Source: Rapana venosa (taxonomy: Eukaryota > Mollusca > Gastropoda > Neogastropoda > Muricidae). Taken from it: a DNA stretch of 64,000 bases. Position numbers and translations under genes: made by a program. A model generated the notes under the pieces. The model was not told the DNA's origin and searched no databases. It saw only the letters and a program-made list of their open reading frames with translations. The DNA lies in NCBI GenBank assembly GCA_028751875.1, contig CM054165.1, positions 27,282,589-27,346,588 on the forward strand, written 5' to 3'. Positions 45,033 to 56,529 of the stretch are shown here, one piece after another; the first letter of the stretch is position 1, and each line of letters starts with the position of its first letter.

Positions 45033-45106
45033 GTCAAGTTAGGTATTTTGGGGGGATTGTTCAAAGCAAGTTGCCAGGGTAGTGGAATGTGGTCAGGATG
45101 GCAAGC

Positions 45107-47535
45107 TCAACTGTCACGTGTGTTGAGGCCTTCAGGGGCGTCAGTCTGCAACTTGTGTCTCCAGAAACGTTCTCGGCGGAGTCTGGCCTCGTGGGTCTGC
45201 CCGTTCACCTGTTCTATCACCTGGCACTTCACGTTGCTGAGAGAGTGTCCCCCGCCTGATTGAAGTGTTGGGTCACTCTTGTGCCGGTGTTTCTGGTGAT
45301 GTCACTGCGGTGAAGGTACAGCCTGGTTTTCAGGGCGTTTTTGGTTTCGCCAACGTACTGGAGTCCACAGAGGTTGCAGCTGAGCAGATAAACGATGTTT
45401 TTGCTGCTACAAGAGAAGGCGTCTCTGATGGTGAATCTCTCACCAGTAGTGAAACTGGAGAGAGACTGCCTGCCCTCTAGTAGGTGGTCCCTGCAGGTGG
45501 CACAGTTTTTGGTGCAGCAGAACATCCACGACTGCCAGGTGTTGCGTTTGTAGGAGGCAGGACAGATGGCATGAGCATGTTCCCTAGACTCCTGCATTTT
45601 CTCTCCTTCCCCCACCACAGGAGCTTCGGGAACTGCCTTCTTCATTCTGGCACTGCAGTGCAGGGTAGACAGATTGTCCTGTAACCATTTTCGGATGGGA
45701 GGGTTCCGTGGATTATGGGTGATGACTACAGGAACTCTGCTGTTGATGGGTTTTTTGGTGTAAGTGAGGGTAGCCTGGCGTGGAGTGGCTTTTGCCCGCG
45801 ATTTAGCGGCCATGATGATGGTGTCAGGGTAGCCACGATCCTGGAAGGCATGGCACATCTTCATACTGTGGCGTTCGAAGTCTTGCTCTGTAGAACACAA
45901 GCGGCGTACTCGCAAGAACTGTCCCACAGGGATGTTGTTCACACAATGACGGGGATGACATGATTGGAATGGAAGGTAGTTGTGGGCATCTGTTGCTTTA
46001 GAGAAGAGCTCGGTGGTGATGTAGCCACCTTCCATTCTGAGGAGAATGTCCAGGTAGGGCATTTCTGTTTTAGAACTGTGGACTGTGAACTTTATTGACG
46101 GGTGGAATGAGTTGATGAACTCACTGAAACTGTTCAGTTGTTCCTCCGTTCCCATCCACAACACCAGTATGTCGCCCAAATAAAGCGTCTCCACAGTTCT
46201 TCTTCTACTGCTACAGGGCTTTTTTCCAGTAGTGACTTTTCCAGGAAGCCCATGAACAGGTTGGCCACTGTGGGTGCCATAGGTGTGCCCATGGCAGTGC
46301 CTGTTTTCTGCCGGTAGACTTGGCCTTCAAAAGTGAAGTAGTTATTGTGTAAAATGTGCTGTACAATCTCCAGTACGGTACTGACAGGGGGCACACTATC
46401 CTTTGGATGGGAGTCCATGAAGAAGCGGATAGCGTCTGTCATGTCCTGATGAGGAATGGTGCCGTACAGGTTGACAACATCAATTGTTACAAGCATGACA
46501 CTTTCTTTGAAGGGTCCAAGTCTTGTGTTCCAGTCCAATATTTTGTTTAGGACATCTGTGGAGTCCTTCACGTAGCTGGGAAGAGAGACTACATAGGGTT
46601 GCAGCCAGGAGTCCACTAGTTTGGACAGCGTTTCGGTAGGGCCATTTACCCCAGACACGATGGGACGTCCAGGAGGGTCTACAAGCGATTTGTGGACTTT
46701 GGGAATGTGATAAAACACATGGGGTCTGACGTTGCCCGGGTCAAGTCGCGCCCATCTATGTGTGTTTTCATCAATGTATTCCTTTGCTTGAAGTGTGTCC
46801 ACAATGTTGTTGGTGGCAGTGGTGATTTGCGGTGTGGGGTCTTTCCTCACTTGTTCGTAGTGTTCAGGGTTCATTCAGTAGCCGCTGGCCTCCCTGATGT
46901 AGCTGTCAACGTCTTGAACAACAACAGCGCCTCCTTTGTCTGCCCTGGAGATCCATATCTTTCTCTCCTGCACCAGATCTTTCAGTTCGTGGAGAGCTCT
47001 TCTTTCTGTGGTGGAGAGGTTATCTCTGAGCTTTCTGTTGTTGACAAAGTTGTTGGTGAGGTTTGGATGGTATTGCAGTATGCATCCAGAGACAAATCTC
47101 TTCCACTTGGAGGCGAGTAAAACGTTTTTTTTTTAGAACCGAGGAGGGGGGACAGTTTTATCTTTTTCATCTCCTGAGTCGAAAAACATTTCCTTTAGAC
47201 GCAGTCGTCTGCAGCCTTCTGCCACGTCTTCCTGTAGCTGCAGTTCACTGAAGGAAAGCGGGGTAGGGCAGAACTTGGGGCCCAGAGACAGGCAGGACTT
47301 GTGCCTGGTCTTCAGACAGTGTGACTGAGGATAAATTGATGACTTCCTTTTTCACCTGCCTGGTTGTTCTCCTCGTGTATTTGTCAGTTGGGTTGTGAGT
47401 TTTTCCCCGTTTAAATCTGCGGCTCTTTTTCTTGTTCTCAGCCTGACTTTGTTCAGTGTTGGTGCCAGTGTTGTCTACAAGTTTGCTCAGTTTTTTCTTC
47501 TTTCTGGCAGCCAGGTGCCGTGACGTGGTTTGGAA
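45107..47535 (-). pseudogene. Penelope-like element ORF: RT plus GIY-YIG endonuclease
   Basis: This is a minus-strand retroelement ORF entering from the gap. In order it shows VINLSSVTLSEDQAQVL and KFCPTPLSFSELQL (conserved N-terminal PLE region, about 47240-47360), RLRLKEMFFD, ISRADKGGAVVV (about 46925-46960), IPKVHK, IDVVNLYGTIP (motif A), TGTAMGTPMAPTVANLFM (motif B), a broken motif C near 46190 (DILVLW kept, the first Asp lost by a frameshift), CPASYKR, C-x4-C-x2-C before the nuclease, and VYLLSCNLCGLQYVGET (GIY-YIG, about 45300-45350). After a frameshift in a G5 run at about 45245 the domain continues through HEARLRRERFW to a stop at 45107. Other breaks are a TGA near 46872 and frameshifts near 47130 and 47290. 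Several breaks lie in homopolymers and may be sequencing errors. Confidence 0.9.
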
Positions 47536-47537
47536 CA

Positions 47538-48037
47538 NNNNNNNNNNNNNNNNNNNNNNNNNNNNNNNNNNNNNNNNNNNNNNNNNNNNNNNNNNNNNNN
47601 NNNNNNNNNNNNNNNNNNNNNNNNNNNNNNNNNNNNNNNNNNNNNNNNNNNNNNNNNNNNNNNNNNNNNNNNNNNNNNNNNNNNNNNNNNNNNNNNNNNN
47701 NNNNNNNNNNNNNNNNNNNNNNNNNNNNNNNNNNNNNNNNNNNNNNNNNNNNNNNNNNNNNNNNNNNNNNNNNNNNNNNNNNNNNNNNNNNNNNNNNNNN
47801 NNNNNNNNNNNNNNNNNNNNNNNNNNNNNNNNNNNNNNNNNNNNNNNNNNNNNNNNNNNNNNNNNNNNNNNNNNNNNNNNNNNNNNNNNNNNNNNNNNNN
47901 NNNNNNNNNNNNNNNNNNNNNNNNNNNNNNNNNNNNNNNNNNNNNNNNNNNNNNNNNNNNNNNNNNNNNNNNNNNNNNNNNNNNNNNNNNNNNNNNNNNN
48001 NNNNNNNNNNNNNNNNNNNNNNNNNNNNNNNNNNNNN
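47538..48037. other. Assembly gap of 500 N
   Basis: Exactly 500 N, a scaffold placeholder. It cuts off the N-terminus of the Penelope-like element. Confidence 0.99.
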
Positions 48038-49690
48038 TCCCCGGGGTGGCGACTTGCTGAAGGCGTTTTTGGCCAAGCAAATTGGTGTTGTTGGGGGTTC
48101 CCTTTTCGAGCCAGTTTTCCCCGATTTTATAATTTTTTCGTTTTCAAAAGTATAAAAGAAATGGGTTTTTGTGACTCTGAATTGCCACACAACACTGATT
48201 TGTTTTAATGTTTTTTTAAAACTTTTTCCCTTCCTTTATAAATTTATTTTGTCAATGCGTTTTTCCTTTCCCCAGTCATAAAATATTAAGGCCATTTAAG
48301 GACTTGGGCGGGGGGTTTTGCACTTTTTTTCCCTTTTTATTTTTACCCCCAAAAAAATTGGGTTTTAATTTTCGTTTTAAAAAAAAGGAAAGGGAAAAAA
48401 AAAAGGGGCCCCAAAGGGAAACTTTTATTTTTATTAAAAAACTTTTGGCGATGACAACCAAAGGGACCAAAATTTGCCGGTTTTTTAAAACGTGTGGTTG
48501 GCTTGACCCCTTTTTTTCCCTTTTCTCAAATAGAGCCCTAACAGCATCCCCCCCCACCCTACCTAGTGAAGAACTTTATAAAACAAATAAAGTGAATGGG
48601 GAGACAAAAAAACTGATCCCATCACCCCCTTTTACAACGGAACGGTATTTTCAAGGAAATTTGTGCAGAAGATGGCTAAAAAAAATTTCGAACTCTGATA
48701 AAAGTGATCCGGCCATTTTCTGCCTGAACGAAAGAAGCCCACCCAAAACCTGACGAGGCTGTGCTGCCCTGTCCGAAGAAATCTCCCAAACCCCAAAACC
48801 CTTTCCCCCCTCTGGGGGAATAATTCTCAGGGACTCCCCCCCATCCAGAGTCCTCCCCCAACCAGATTCCCCCATTTACCAGCCCACCACCCCACCCCCC
48901 AGTCCTGATGCCCACGTTGATGCTCCCCAACCTCTCCCACCAGCCCACGCCAGCCCAGGGAACTTCAGCGGGAAAAAAACAACAAAAAACCCCCCCACCC
49001 AACACAGCGGGAAAAAACCACATTCACACCCTTGCAGAGCAGTTTTTCCTCACTCAAAAAAAGCAGTCATTAACATTCAGTCAAAAACAGCACAAAAACA
49101 CACTCATCCATTTTGTGCAACAGTGCACCATCAGTTTCCCGCTTCACCAAAAATACATGCTTTTCCCCGTTTCCTGTGCAAACAAACAGTTTTCCCAAAC
49201 ATCACAACGATGAAACAAAAAGATACCTCACTGTCTTGCTCATCCAAAAAAACCAAAACATTGGGGTTCCCCCACCAAAATTCTCACATGCAAAAAAGAA
49301 AACCCCGACTTGAAGTCAGAAATACGGAAAATGAAACGCACACTATCAAAAAAACCCCACACACACAAACACTCAACCTCACACACCAGTCAGACCAAGA
49401 ACAGAACTCCTTACTATCATCCTTCCTACCACCAACAGATTCTCTCTTCTCTTACCACTACAACGAAAACATAAATCAATGTACACATGAAAACACTGAC
49501 CCGTAATCCAACGTCCACCTGACTCAGTCAACAACTTCCAATCACAACAAGCCATGGACAATACTGTGAACCATCACCAACCAAACAGACTCTGGCAAAC
49601 AAGCCTCCGACATTACTGAAGAAATCAACAACCAGCCACAAGCAACACTGCCAACACGTCAGCATCAACAACCAAAACAGACTCATGGCA
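48038..49690. other. Low-quality then C/A-rich stretch, no gene recognised
   Basis: The first 700 bp is homopolymer-inflated. From about 48900 the text improves and becomes A/C-rich, as the leader and N-terminal ORF1 of the downstream CR1-like LINE might be, but no domain is readable. Confidence 0.4.
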
Positions 49691-49698
49691 AGCAGCCC

Positions 49699-50285
49699 GT
49701 GACAAACACAGAGAAGAAAGACCCAAACCCAAATGTTTTGGACAACAGTCCCTCAAAGAAAAAGAAAAGAGCAAACTACAATCACACACTTCTGAAGCAC
49801 CTCAGAACTACTACCAACAACACTCCCACACCACGCCAACAACTAGCGTACAAAGAGTACACTCCAGCACAACGAATCTCATCCTGGTGACTCAGTGACA
49901 CGACACATCAAGTCAGATATTCTATATTTACACAGGCAGAATCAAAAAAACAACAGCATCTCAGGTCTCCACAGTTGAAGAGACCCTATTCATTGGCTTC
50001 AACACTTCCCCGCAACAAAGATGTACAGCACCTCATTTTTCATACTGGAATCAACACGATGCAAACATACATCCATCACAGACAATAAAATGACCAAACT
50101 TATCAGAAAATATCAAGCATGTGTTCCCCCAAGCCCGGCTGCTGGCATGTCCATTATCCCCCAATGTGACGACATCCACTAAAAAAGACGTCAATTTATC
50201 CAATATGTCCCTTGCCAAAGTGTGTTCAGCAGAAAACATCACGTTTGCAGACCACGCTTGCCATAATTACAACTGCTAGGGGGCC
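49699..50285 (+). pseudogene. CR1-like LINE ORF1 with GDS-type esterase, frameshifted
   Basis: Plus strand. A Lys-rich stretch (SKKKKRANYNHTLLKHLR) is followed by PGDSVTRHIKSDILYLHRQ with the catalytic-Ser GDS at 49886-49894, then HLIFHTGIN (block III-like G-N at about 50030-50055), FPQARLLACPLSP, and ENITFADH (block V-like D-H, about 50235-50260). This is the order of an SGNH hydrolase/esterase as found in ORF1 of CR1-type LINEs. Shifts between all three frames and one TGA-type stop make it non-coding as it stands. ORF2 follows about 1.6 kb downstream. Confidence 0.6.
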
Positions 50286-50739
50286 CCCGCCAAAGATTTA
50301 TATCTGACCCTTTCCAACCCAGCCCCAAAAGTACAGACAGGTAGCGTACAGCCTCTAAAATACGCCCGGACCCCGACACCAACGACACCCTCTCCTGACG
50401 ACCTCCAACTACAACGGCCCACTGACGTACAAAGGACGCAATACCCTTACCTCTGCTTCAAAAAGGGTATCATGTCCCTGGAATACCCTTTTTACCTCAC
50501 GGATGTCAGACGCCAACCTACCCTCAACCCCTGAATGACGGTGTCCTGGCCAACAGACAAACTCTAATCTCCCACGTCCTATTAGATTGACGACCCTACC
50601 TCCTCCCCACCGCCAGCCCCCACCCTATCCCCAGCAGTGTCCGCCACCAGACTTCACCCACTCCAACCTTTTCTGTCTAGGGTTACACTAAAACTCTGGT
50701 GTAACAAATTAGCACCTACCAATGTTTCCACATTCAAGT

Positions 50740-50910
50740 GTGTTGTGAGTGTGTGTGTGGTGTGTGTGTGTTGTGTGTGTGTGTGTGTGTGTTGTGCGCG
50801 ATGTGTGTGTGGGTGGGTGGGTGTGTGTGGGTGTGGTGGTTATCAGGTACACCTATGTGTGCCTATATGTGCACACTGTGTGTGTATGTGTGTGTGTTGT
50901 GTGTGAACAA
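50740..50910. repeat. (GT)n microsatellite
   Basis: GT-rich, with TGG and GCGCGATG interruptions. Confidence 0.95.
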
Positions 50911-51054
50911 TGATTTGTCTTGCGTTCATACTGCATGCATGTGGTAAGGAACACTTCCCTTAACCACTTCATTAGATAGAAGTTGCATAACATCTTACAA
51001 GGACTTACTCCTGTGTGCTCTACCCATGGCCTTGAAAAGTCAATTTGGTGACAG

Positions 51055-51200
51055 GTAATTTTATATCATAAATCTCGATTCTGTGCTCCGCGACACGCTC
51101 ACACCGTGCTGCCGTGAAGCAACAGTTTAAATTTATATCATAAATCTGTATTCTGAGCTCGAGACACCCACTAGTGCTGCAGTTGTGAAGCAAAAGTGAT
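51055..51200. repeat. About 70-bp tandem duplication (2 units)
   Basis: Two imperfect units start at TTATATCATAAATCTCGATT and TTATATCATAAATCTGTATT, each followed by CTG-GCTC, GAGACAC-like text, GTGCTGC and GTGAAGCAA. Confidence 0.85.
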
Positions 51201-51899
51201 CAGGACAAACCATGGGTCAATCTCCTTACCAGGACCAAGCTTCAAGAACATGGCTGATTGTGCTCATCCCTTTCCTTTCTCTTTTCTTTTATTTATTTTT
51301 ATTTTTTTATTTGTTCTTGACTTTTTTATTATTAATTTTAATTCTCTTTTAAAAATCATATTTTCCAGGAACTGTTGCTGATTGTAGTTGTGCTGATTTA
51401 TTCATATTCTGGCATCATTTATTTACAGGTGCTTTACTGAATGTCTCGCACTCACTTGTTGGGGTGAATTGGTTGCTTTGTTTTTGTGTTTGTATGCTTG
51501 GGTTTTTTTTTAGTCTTTTTTTGTTGTTTTGTTTGTTGTTCTTTGGTTTTGTTTGTTTTTCTTTTAAAATATCCCGCTTTCCTCTCGGTCCAACCACACC
51601 ACCTGTAGATTTTTATTTTATTTTATTTAAATCTTCTTTAAATTTCTCGTCAGACTACGGTCAGACCTGATTGAGTATATACACATTGTTGTGACAACAG
51701 AGTGGTAATTGATTTAACTCCGTCTCTTCACCCTCACCACTAATAAACCCCTATCAAAGTATTCACTCCCCCCTCCATTATTATTATTATTATTCCATTT
51801 CTCACTTTTCTTCCTTATCTTCCCATTCCTTGTACACATTAATACTTTCCTCACAAAACTAACTTTAATAGATGTATTCAAACACATTCATGTCCCTCC

Positions 51900-54895
51900 C
51901 AAGCTGGAATACGAATATGTCACCTAAATATAAACCAATGCATCAATAAAATCGCAGAAAAAACAAGACTCACATCACAAACCATGGCAAACCCATTTCA
52001 TATAACTAGGTCTTTCCGAAGGTCAGACTTACAGAACACATAACCAACCTACAGACATTGTCCTTCCAGGCTATAAAATCATGCGAAAAGATCCGCAAGA
52101 AGCCCAAAGAAACAGGTCTCTTTAATCTATATTAGTGATCTGAAACGTTCAAACGACTTTTCCATCTTGAAACGTTATGAAGTAGAATCCATCTGGATCG
52201 AAGTAGCTATAAAAGGTGCAGGGCCTATTATTATGGGTTCTGCTACAGAAATCCAACAGAAAGAAAAAATTGGATAGACAAGTTTGACTCCATGATAACG
52301 TAGTCCTATTAGAATCTAGTAATTATCTTACTTGTGATTAAAAATATTGACCTACAAAAGTAAACAACCAATGGACCCAAGTTATTAACTCATTCAATCT
52401 TCACCAAATTAGTAACTTACCCACAAAGTCACATCACATTCTAACACAATCATTGATCACATCTATGTATCAGATCCCTAAAAACAACTAGAAGCTTGTG
52501 TCCACTGTACACACCTGGAGCGACCACTAACCCAGTCTGTACCACATGGTCAAAAAAAGGAACAAAAATTCTAAACCAGGCCATAAAACTATAACCTACT
52601 CGCTCCTTTTTAGGTTTGCAAAATATAATGAGCAGCTTTTTCTTACTAGAGTTAAGAGCAGTTCCATGCTCTCGGAAACATTCCATCTTACTGAATCCAG
52701 ACCTGGCCATTGAGTCTGGATAAAAGTTTTTACTGAAATCTATAACAAACATGCCCCCATAAAACAACCAAAAGTTCAAACATGTCCGCAAACCACCTTG
52801 GTTTACAAATAACTAGACGAACATGCTATCGTTAGAGAAATCCTTAAAAGAACATAAATATTATGAGGAGGCAAAAAATTAAGAAATGCCATAAATTCAC
52901 AAAAACGGCGAAGAAAAGGACATATTACCAAGATCTTCTTTCATCCAAACAACAATTCAAAGACTGGCGTATGGAGGCAATCAATCAACATAACAAATAA
53001 TCACTGTCTTCAAATCTAACGTAATTAAAGAGATTTCGGCTGAAAAACTAAACAATCAACATCATTAATATTTCTTGTAACAATGATAAATCGAAGTCCA
53101 ATGATCTCAATGAACTAAAACAATTCTGCCGAAGAAAACGTATTCCACAAAACCCACATACATTCATATCTGTTTTTCTGCGGTCTGACGATTACCTGGA
53201 CGAACACCTCAACCAATCCAGTACGCGTGGGTCTTGTGGAATAGATGGCAAATACTGAAACTCTCAGCTCCAAATTATTACAGACACCCTGACACATATC
53301 TATAACCTTGTCTTCATAAAACTATATCCCCAACGCCTACAAACTGCTAAGGTGATTCCCGACCCACAAGTCTGGAGAACATTCTGATCCCTCAAATTTA
53401 TAGCCAACCTCCTATTTTATCTTACCTTTCCAAACCTTGGAAAAACATATGAATAAACACATAGTCCATTCATATAGGATTAACAACTTACTTACTTCAC
53501 CCAAATCAGTCTGGATTTAGAAAAATCACTCGTGCCATACGGCATTACAACTAGTCTTGTAACAATTGGCTGTACTAACATTAATGACAAGATATTTTGT
53601 GGATATTTTTGGTATATTTCAAAAAAGCATTTGTACAAGTGACTGAGACTTCTCCATTAAAAAGCAGACAAAAAGAAAGGAAAACAATAAAAAAAAAGAA
53701 CGAAGAGAAAACAACACCCTACGCCACAACACCCAGCTCAGCGTCCGAACAGCACCGAAGAACTACACAACCACTCCGGGCCCGCCCCCCCCCACACCAA
53801 CCTCAACCCCCACTCCCACTGCCTATCGCACCCAAACACCACCACACACACCCCCACCTCTATGAAACATCTTTCATCTTCCTCTACCCCCAGGCCACAA
53901 TGAGATTACCATCGCAACGTCCACATCCACCCTAAAACCCATTCAATATGAGTCCACAGGGATCCATCTTAGGACCAAATCTCTTTTCATTATACAAAAA
54001 TGCCCTTCCTCACCATATCAAAACTAAATGCGAACTTTTTGCTGACGACCCACAACCATACATACAAGCCTATGACATAACTCACTTGCAAAGACCAATT
54101 GCAAATAGCACTGATGATCTTGTCAAATGGCCTGAACAAAATCACAAGTCTATACACCCCAAAAAAACAAAATGCAATGCTTCTCACTACCAGACAAAAG
54201 CGACAAAATATATCTAATAAATTTCTCCAATCCATATAGAAAAGAACAATAGAACAAGCCTCTCACCACTTAAGTTCTAGAGAAACAATGAAAAAAATTT
54301 CAGCTGGTACCCATCACATCTCCCAACTGTGCAAATACATGTCTCAAAGAGTATACCACCTGACTAAAATCAAACATTTTCTTGACTTTCATGATGAAAA
54401 CAATTCTTTCAAGCATAAAAAACAATCCTCAATAGATTATAGCTCACCCTTTGGATTCTGCTAGTGCAAACACTATGAAACCATTATTAAGGTCTGTATA
54501 AACGTGCTCTTAAACTGGTTCTTCTGAAGAAGACTACCTTACTATAATGGATTCTACCCAGATAAATATCGTCCCCTACACCAAAGACTAAGATTTAACA
54601 AGGCATCATGATGTTTTAAGTAATGACAGGACTGTTCCCTCATCCTTTAAAAGACAAGTTTCCCCAATGAATCATCCAGAAATACCGAAAAGCCTGTGTC
54701 CCCCAAACCCAAAAGAATTGGTTCAAATCTAGCTTACTTTACTCAGGCCTGTGCTGTGGACTCCTTCCTGACTCATTTAGATCAACTCCAATCATTAACA
54801 ATCTCAAAAGTCATTTTTTCATCCACTTAATGCATCAAAAAAAAAATTACACAATTATCTGTTTGGAAACAAAGTAAATATACCTCCCTTGCATT
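51900..54895 (+). pseudogene. CR1-like LINE ORF2: endonuclease and RT, frameshifted
   Basis: Plus strand, spread over three frames. The endonuclease region shows VESIWIEVAIKGAGPIIMG and FCYRNP (about 52170-52250), a DLQK-like segment, and IIDHIYVS-like text near 52450. The RT shows QSGF (about 53510), a motif A region FLVYFKKAFVQV (about 53600-53640), SPQGSILGPNLFSLYKNALP (motif B, 53950-54010) and CELFADDPQPYI (catalytic box with P after DD, about 54028-54060). The C-terminus reads YHLTKIKHFLDFHDEN and IDYSSPFGF, then CVPQTQKNWFKSSLLYSG (about 54360-54760). Between motifs A and B (53660-53940) the text is C-rich and unlike RT. A CT microsatellite follows. Dead as written. Confidence 0.75.
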
Positions 54896-54907
54896 ATACC
54901 AAATTAT

Positions 54908-54975
54908 CCTCTCTCTCTCTCTCTCTCATCTCTCTCACTCTCTCTCTCTCTCTCATCTCTCTCTCCTCCTCTCTG
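54908..54975. repeat. (CT)n microsatellite
   Basis: CT repeats with ATCT and CCT interruptions just 3' of the LINE ORF2. Confidence 0.95.
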
Positions 54976-55007
54976 TAACTGACATTAGGAGCTTGCTTTG
55001 AATTGTA

Positions 55008-55072
55008 ATGTGTGTGTGTGTGTGTGTTGAGTTGTGGTGTGTGTGGATGTGTGTGTGTGTGTGTGTGTGCCC
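55008..55072. repeat. (GT)n microsatellite
   Basis: GT repeats with TTGAGTTGTGG interruptions. Confidence 0.95.
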
Positions 55073-55588
55073 TTGCTTGTTTTGATTTTGTTACAACAAT
55101 GAACTGACTGAGGTTCCCTTTCCCCCCCCTGTAAAAATGAAGTTTGGGTGCAATTTTTTGTTAATGCAGAATGGTATGGATTTGTTAATTTGCAAATGTT
55201 CTGTTGACAATTTCTTACTTCTGTGGACTTTGTATCAATTCTAATAATTGTGAAAATAGGATTTTGCGCATGCATGAATAGTGTGGTGTGTAATGTGTGG
55301 ATGTGTGGATTTAGTGTTCAGTGAGTAGTAATGAGCGCCCCATACACATTGTGGCAATGAGAGCGTAAAGAAAGCATTCCTGGTGTTTATTGTTGAAATA
55401 GCTGATGTTAGACTGGTCATTTTCTTGAAGCTTTTGTGGCTTGCTTCTTCGTACATCCAAATAATGTTTATTTTCCTGGTTTTGTCTGTACAAATAGTAC
55501 GGTTATGATATATTAGATAATTATGACAAGTGTCTATTATCCTTGTATGTGAGGAAATGCCCTTGCGAATGGATATGTATCCAGGATG
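55073..55588. other. Unassigned AT-rich sequence
   Basis: No gene or element end recognised; it may be 3' untranslated region of the CR1-like LINE. Confidence 0.35.
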
Positions 55589-55835
55589 TTGGTTTGTGTG
55601 TGTGTGTGGGGTGTGTTTGGTGTTGTGTGTATTATGTAGTGTGTGGTGTATATTATGTGTGTTTGTATATTAATGTGTGTGTGAGTGGTATGTGTGAAGA
55701 GAGTGTTGTGTGTGTGTGTGTGTGTTGTGTGTGTGGGTGGTGTGCATGCGTGGCTATACTGCGTAGTGTGTGTGTAATGTGTGGTGTAATGGGTGGTGAT
55801 GTGTTGTGTGTGTTTGTGTGCGCGCGCGCGCACGC
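55589..55835. repeat. GT-rich tract ending in (GC)n
   Basis: Degenerate GT-rich sequence ending in GTGCGCGCGCGCGCAC (55818-55833), an alternating purine-pyrimidine stretch. Confidence 0.9.
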
Positions 55836-56479
55836 TTGTAATAATCCTGGAGTTTTTGGGGGTTGTTGTTTGTTTAGGGGAGGGGGTTTGGGAAGGGGAG
55901 TGTTTTGTGGGTGTTTTTTCTTGATTTAATTGGTTTTGTTTTATACATTTGATTTATTCGATTTCTTGATTTTTCACTAATTGAATGGGAGTTATGAGTA
56001 AAATATTTCATTGTTATTTTGAAAGAATCTAGTTTGTTTAATTAATTGATTTATAATTATGTGTAACAAGTATGTGTACCATTTGACAATTTGTAGATGT
56101 TTATCTTTAATGCCTTATTAATTGGATTGTGTTATTTTTCTTGGCTCTGTTGTTGTTGATTTGTTGTTGTTTCTCTGTCTGTTTTTCTCTTGTTTTGATC
56201 ATCTTTTGTGGTTTTTTTGGTTTTTTTCCTATCTCTTATGTTGTTTGTTTTGGTTAAGGTTTTTTTGAGGGTGGAGGGGTGGGGTATTTTTATGGTTTAC
56301 TTTTATTTTCTTGCAATTTGGGGGGGGGGGGGGGGGTTGTTGGGGGGGAGCTGTTTTGCAAAGGGTTATTTCCCTTGTTATTTAATTGTGGAGACTGAAT
56401 AAGTATTGGTTATTAATTATTAAGATGTATCCCTAACGGGCGGGACTGGGATGTAAAAAAGCACATGTTGTGCTTATTC
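55836..56479. other. T/G-rich sequence, nothing recognised
   Basis: T- and G-rich, with a G17 run at about 56320-56336. No element was identified. Confidence 0.4.
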
Positions 56480-56529
56480 ATTACATCGAAATAGAAGAAT
56501 TTGTCATTGTCATTGTCATTGTCATTGTC
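56480..56529. repeat. (ATTGTC)n tail at an element junction
   Basis: CATCGAAATAGAAGAATTTG is followed by four copies of TCATTG and then the RTE-1 stop codon. The hexamer run could be the 3' tail of the minus-strand RTE-1 or the 3' tail of a plus-strand LINE into which RTE-1 inserted; the layout before it (AAATAGAA) resembles a LINE 3' end. Confidence 0.7.

Larger units (their letters stand above)
50286..51899. other. Region between ORF1 and ORF2 fragments
   Basis: Contains a (GT)n-rich tract (50740-50910), a two-unit tandem repeat (51040-51195), T-rich text and a short (ATT)n run at 51778-51793. No coding domain was seen. It is longer than expected between LINE ORFs, so other insertions are likely. 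Confidence 0.4.

Noticed and set aside
47453..48208. Frames of up to 250 codons spanning the second gap
   Set aside because: Most residues are N; only the part before 47538 belongs to the Penelope-like element.
55543..55929. 128-codon Cys/Val-rich frame
   Set aside because: It is a translation of the GT-rich repeat.
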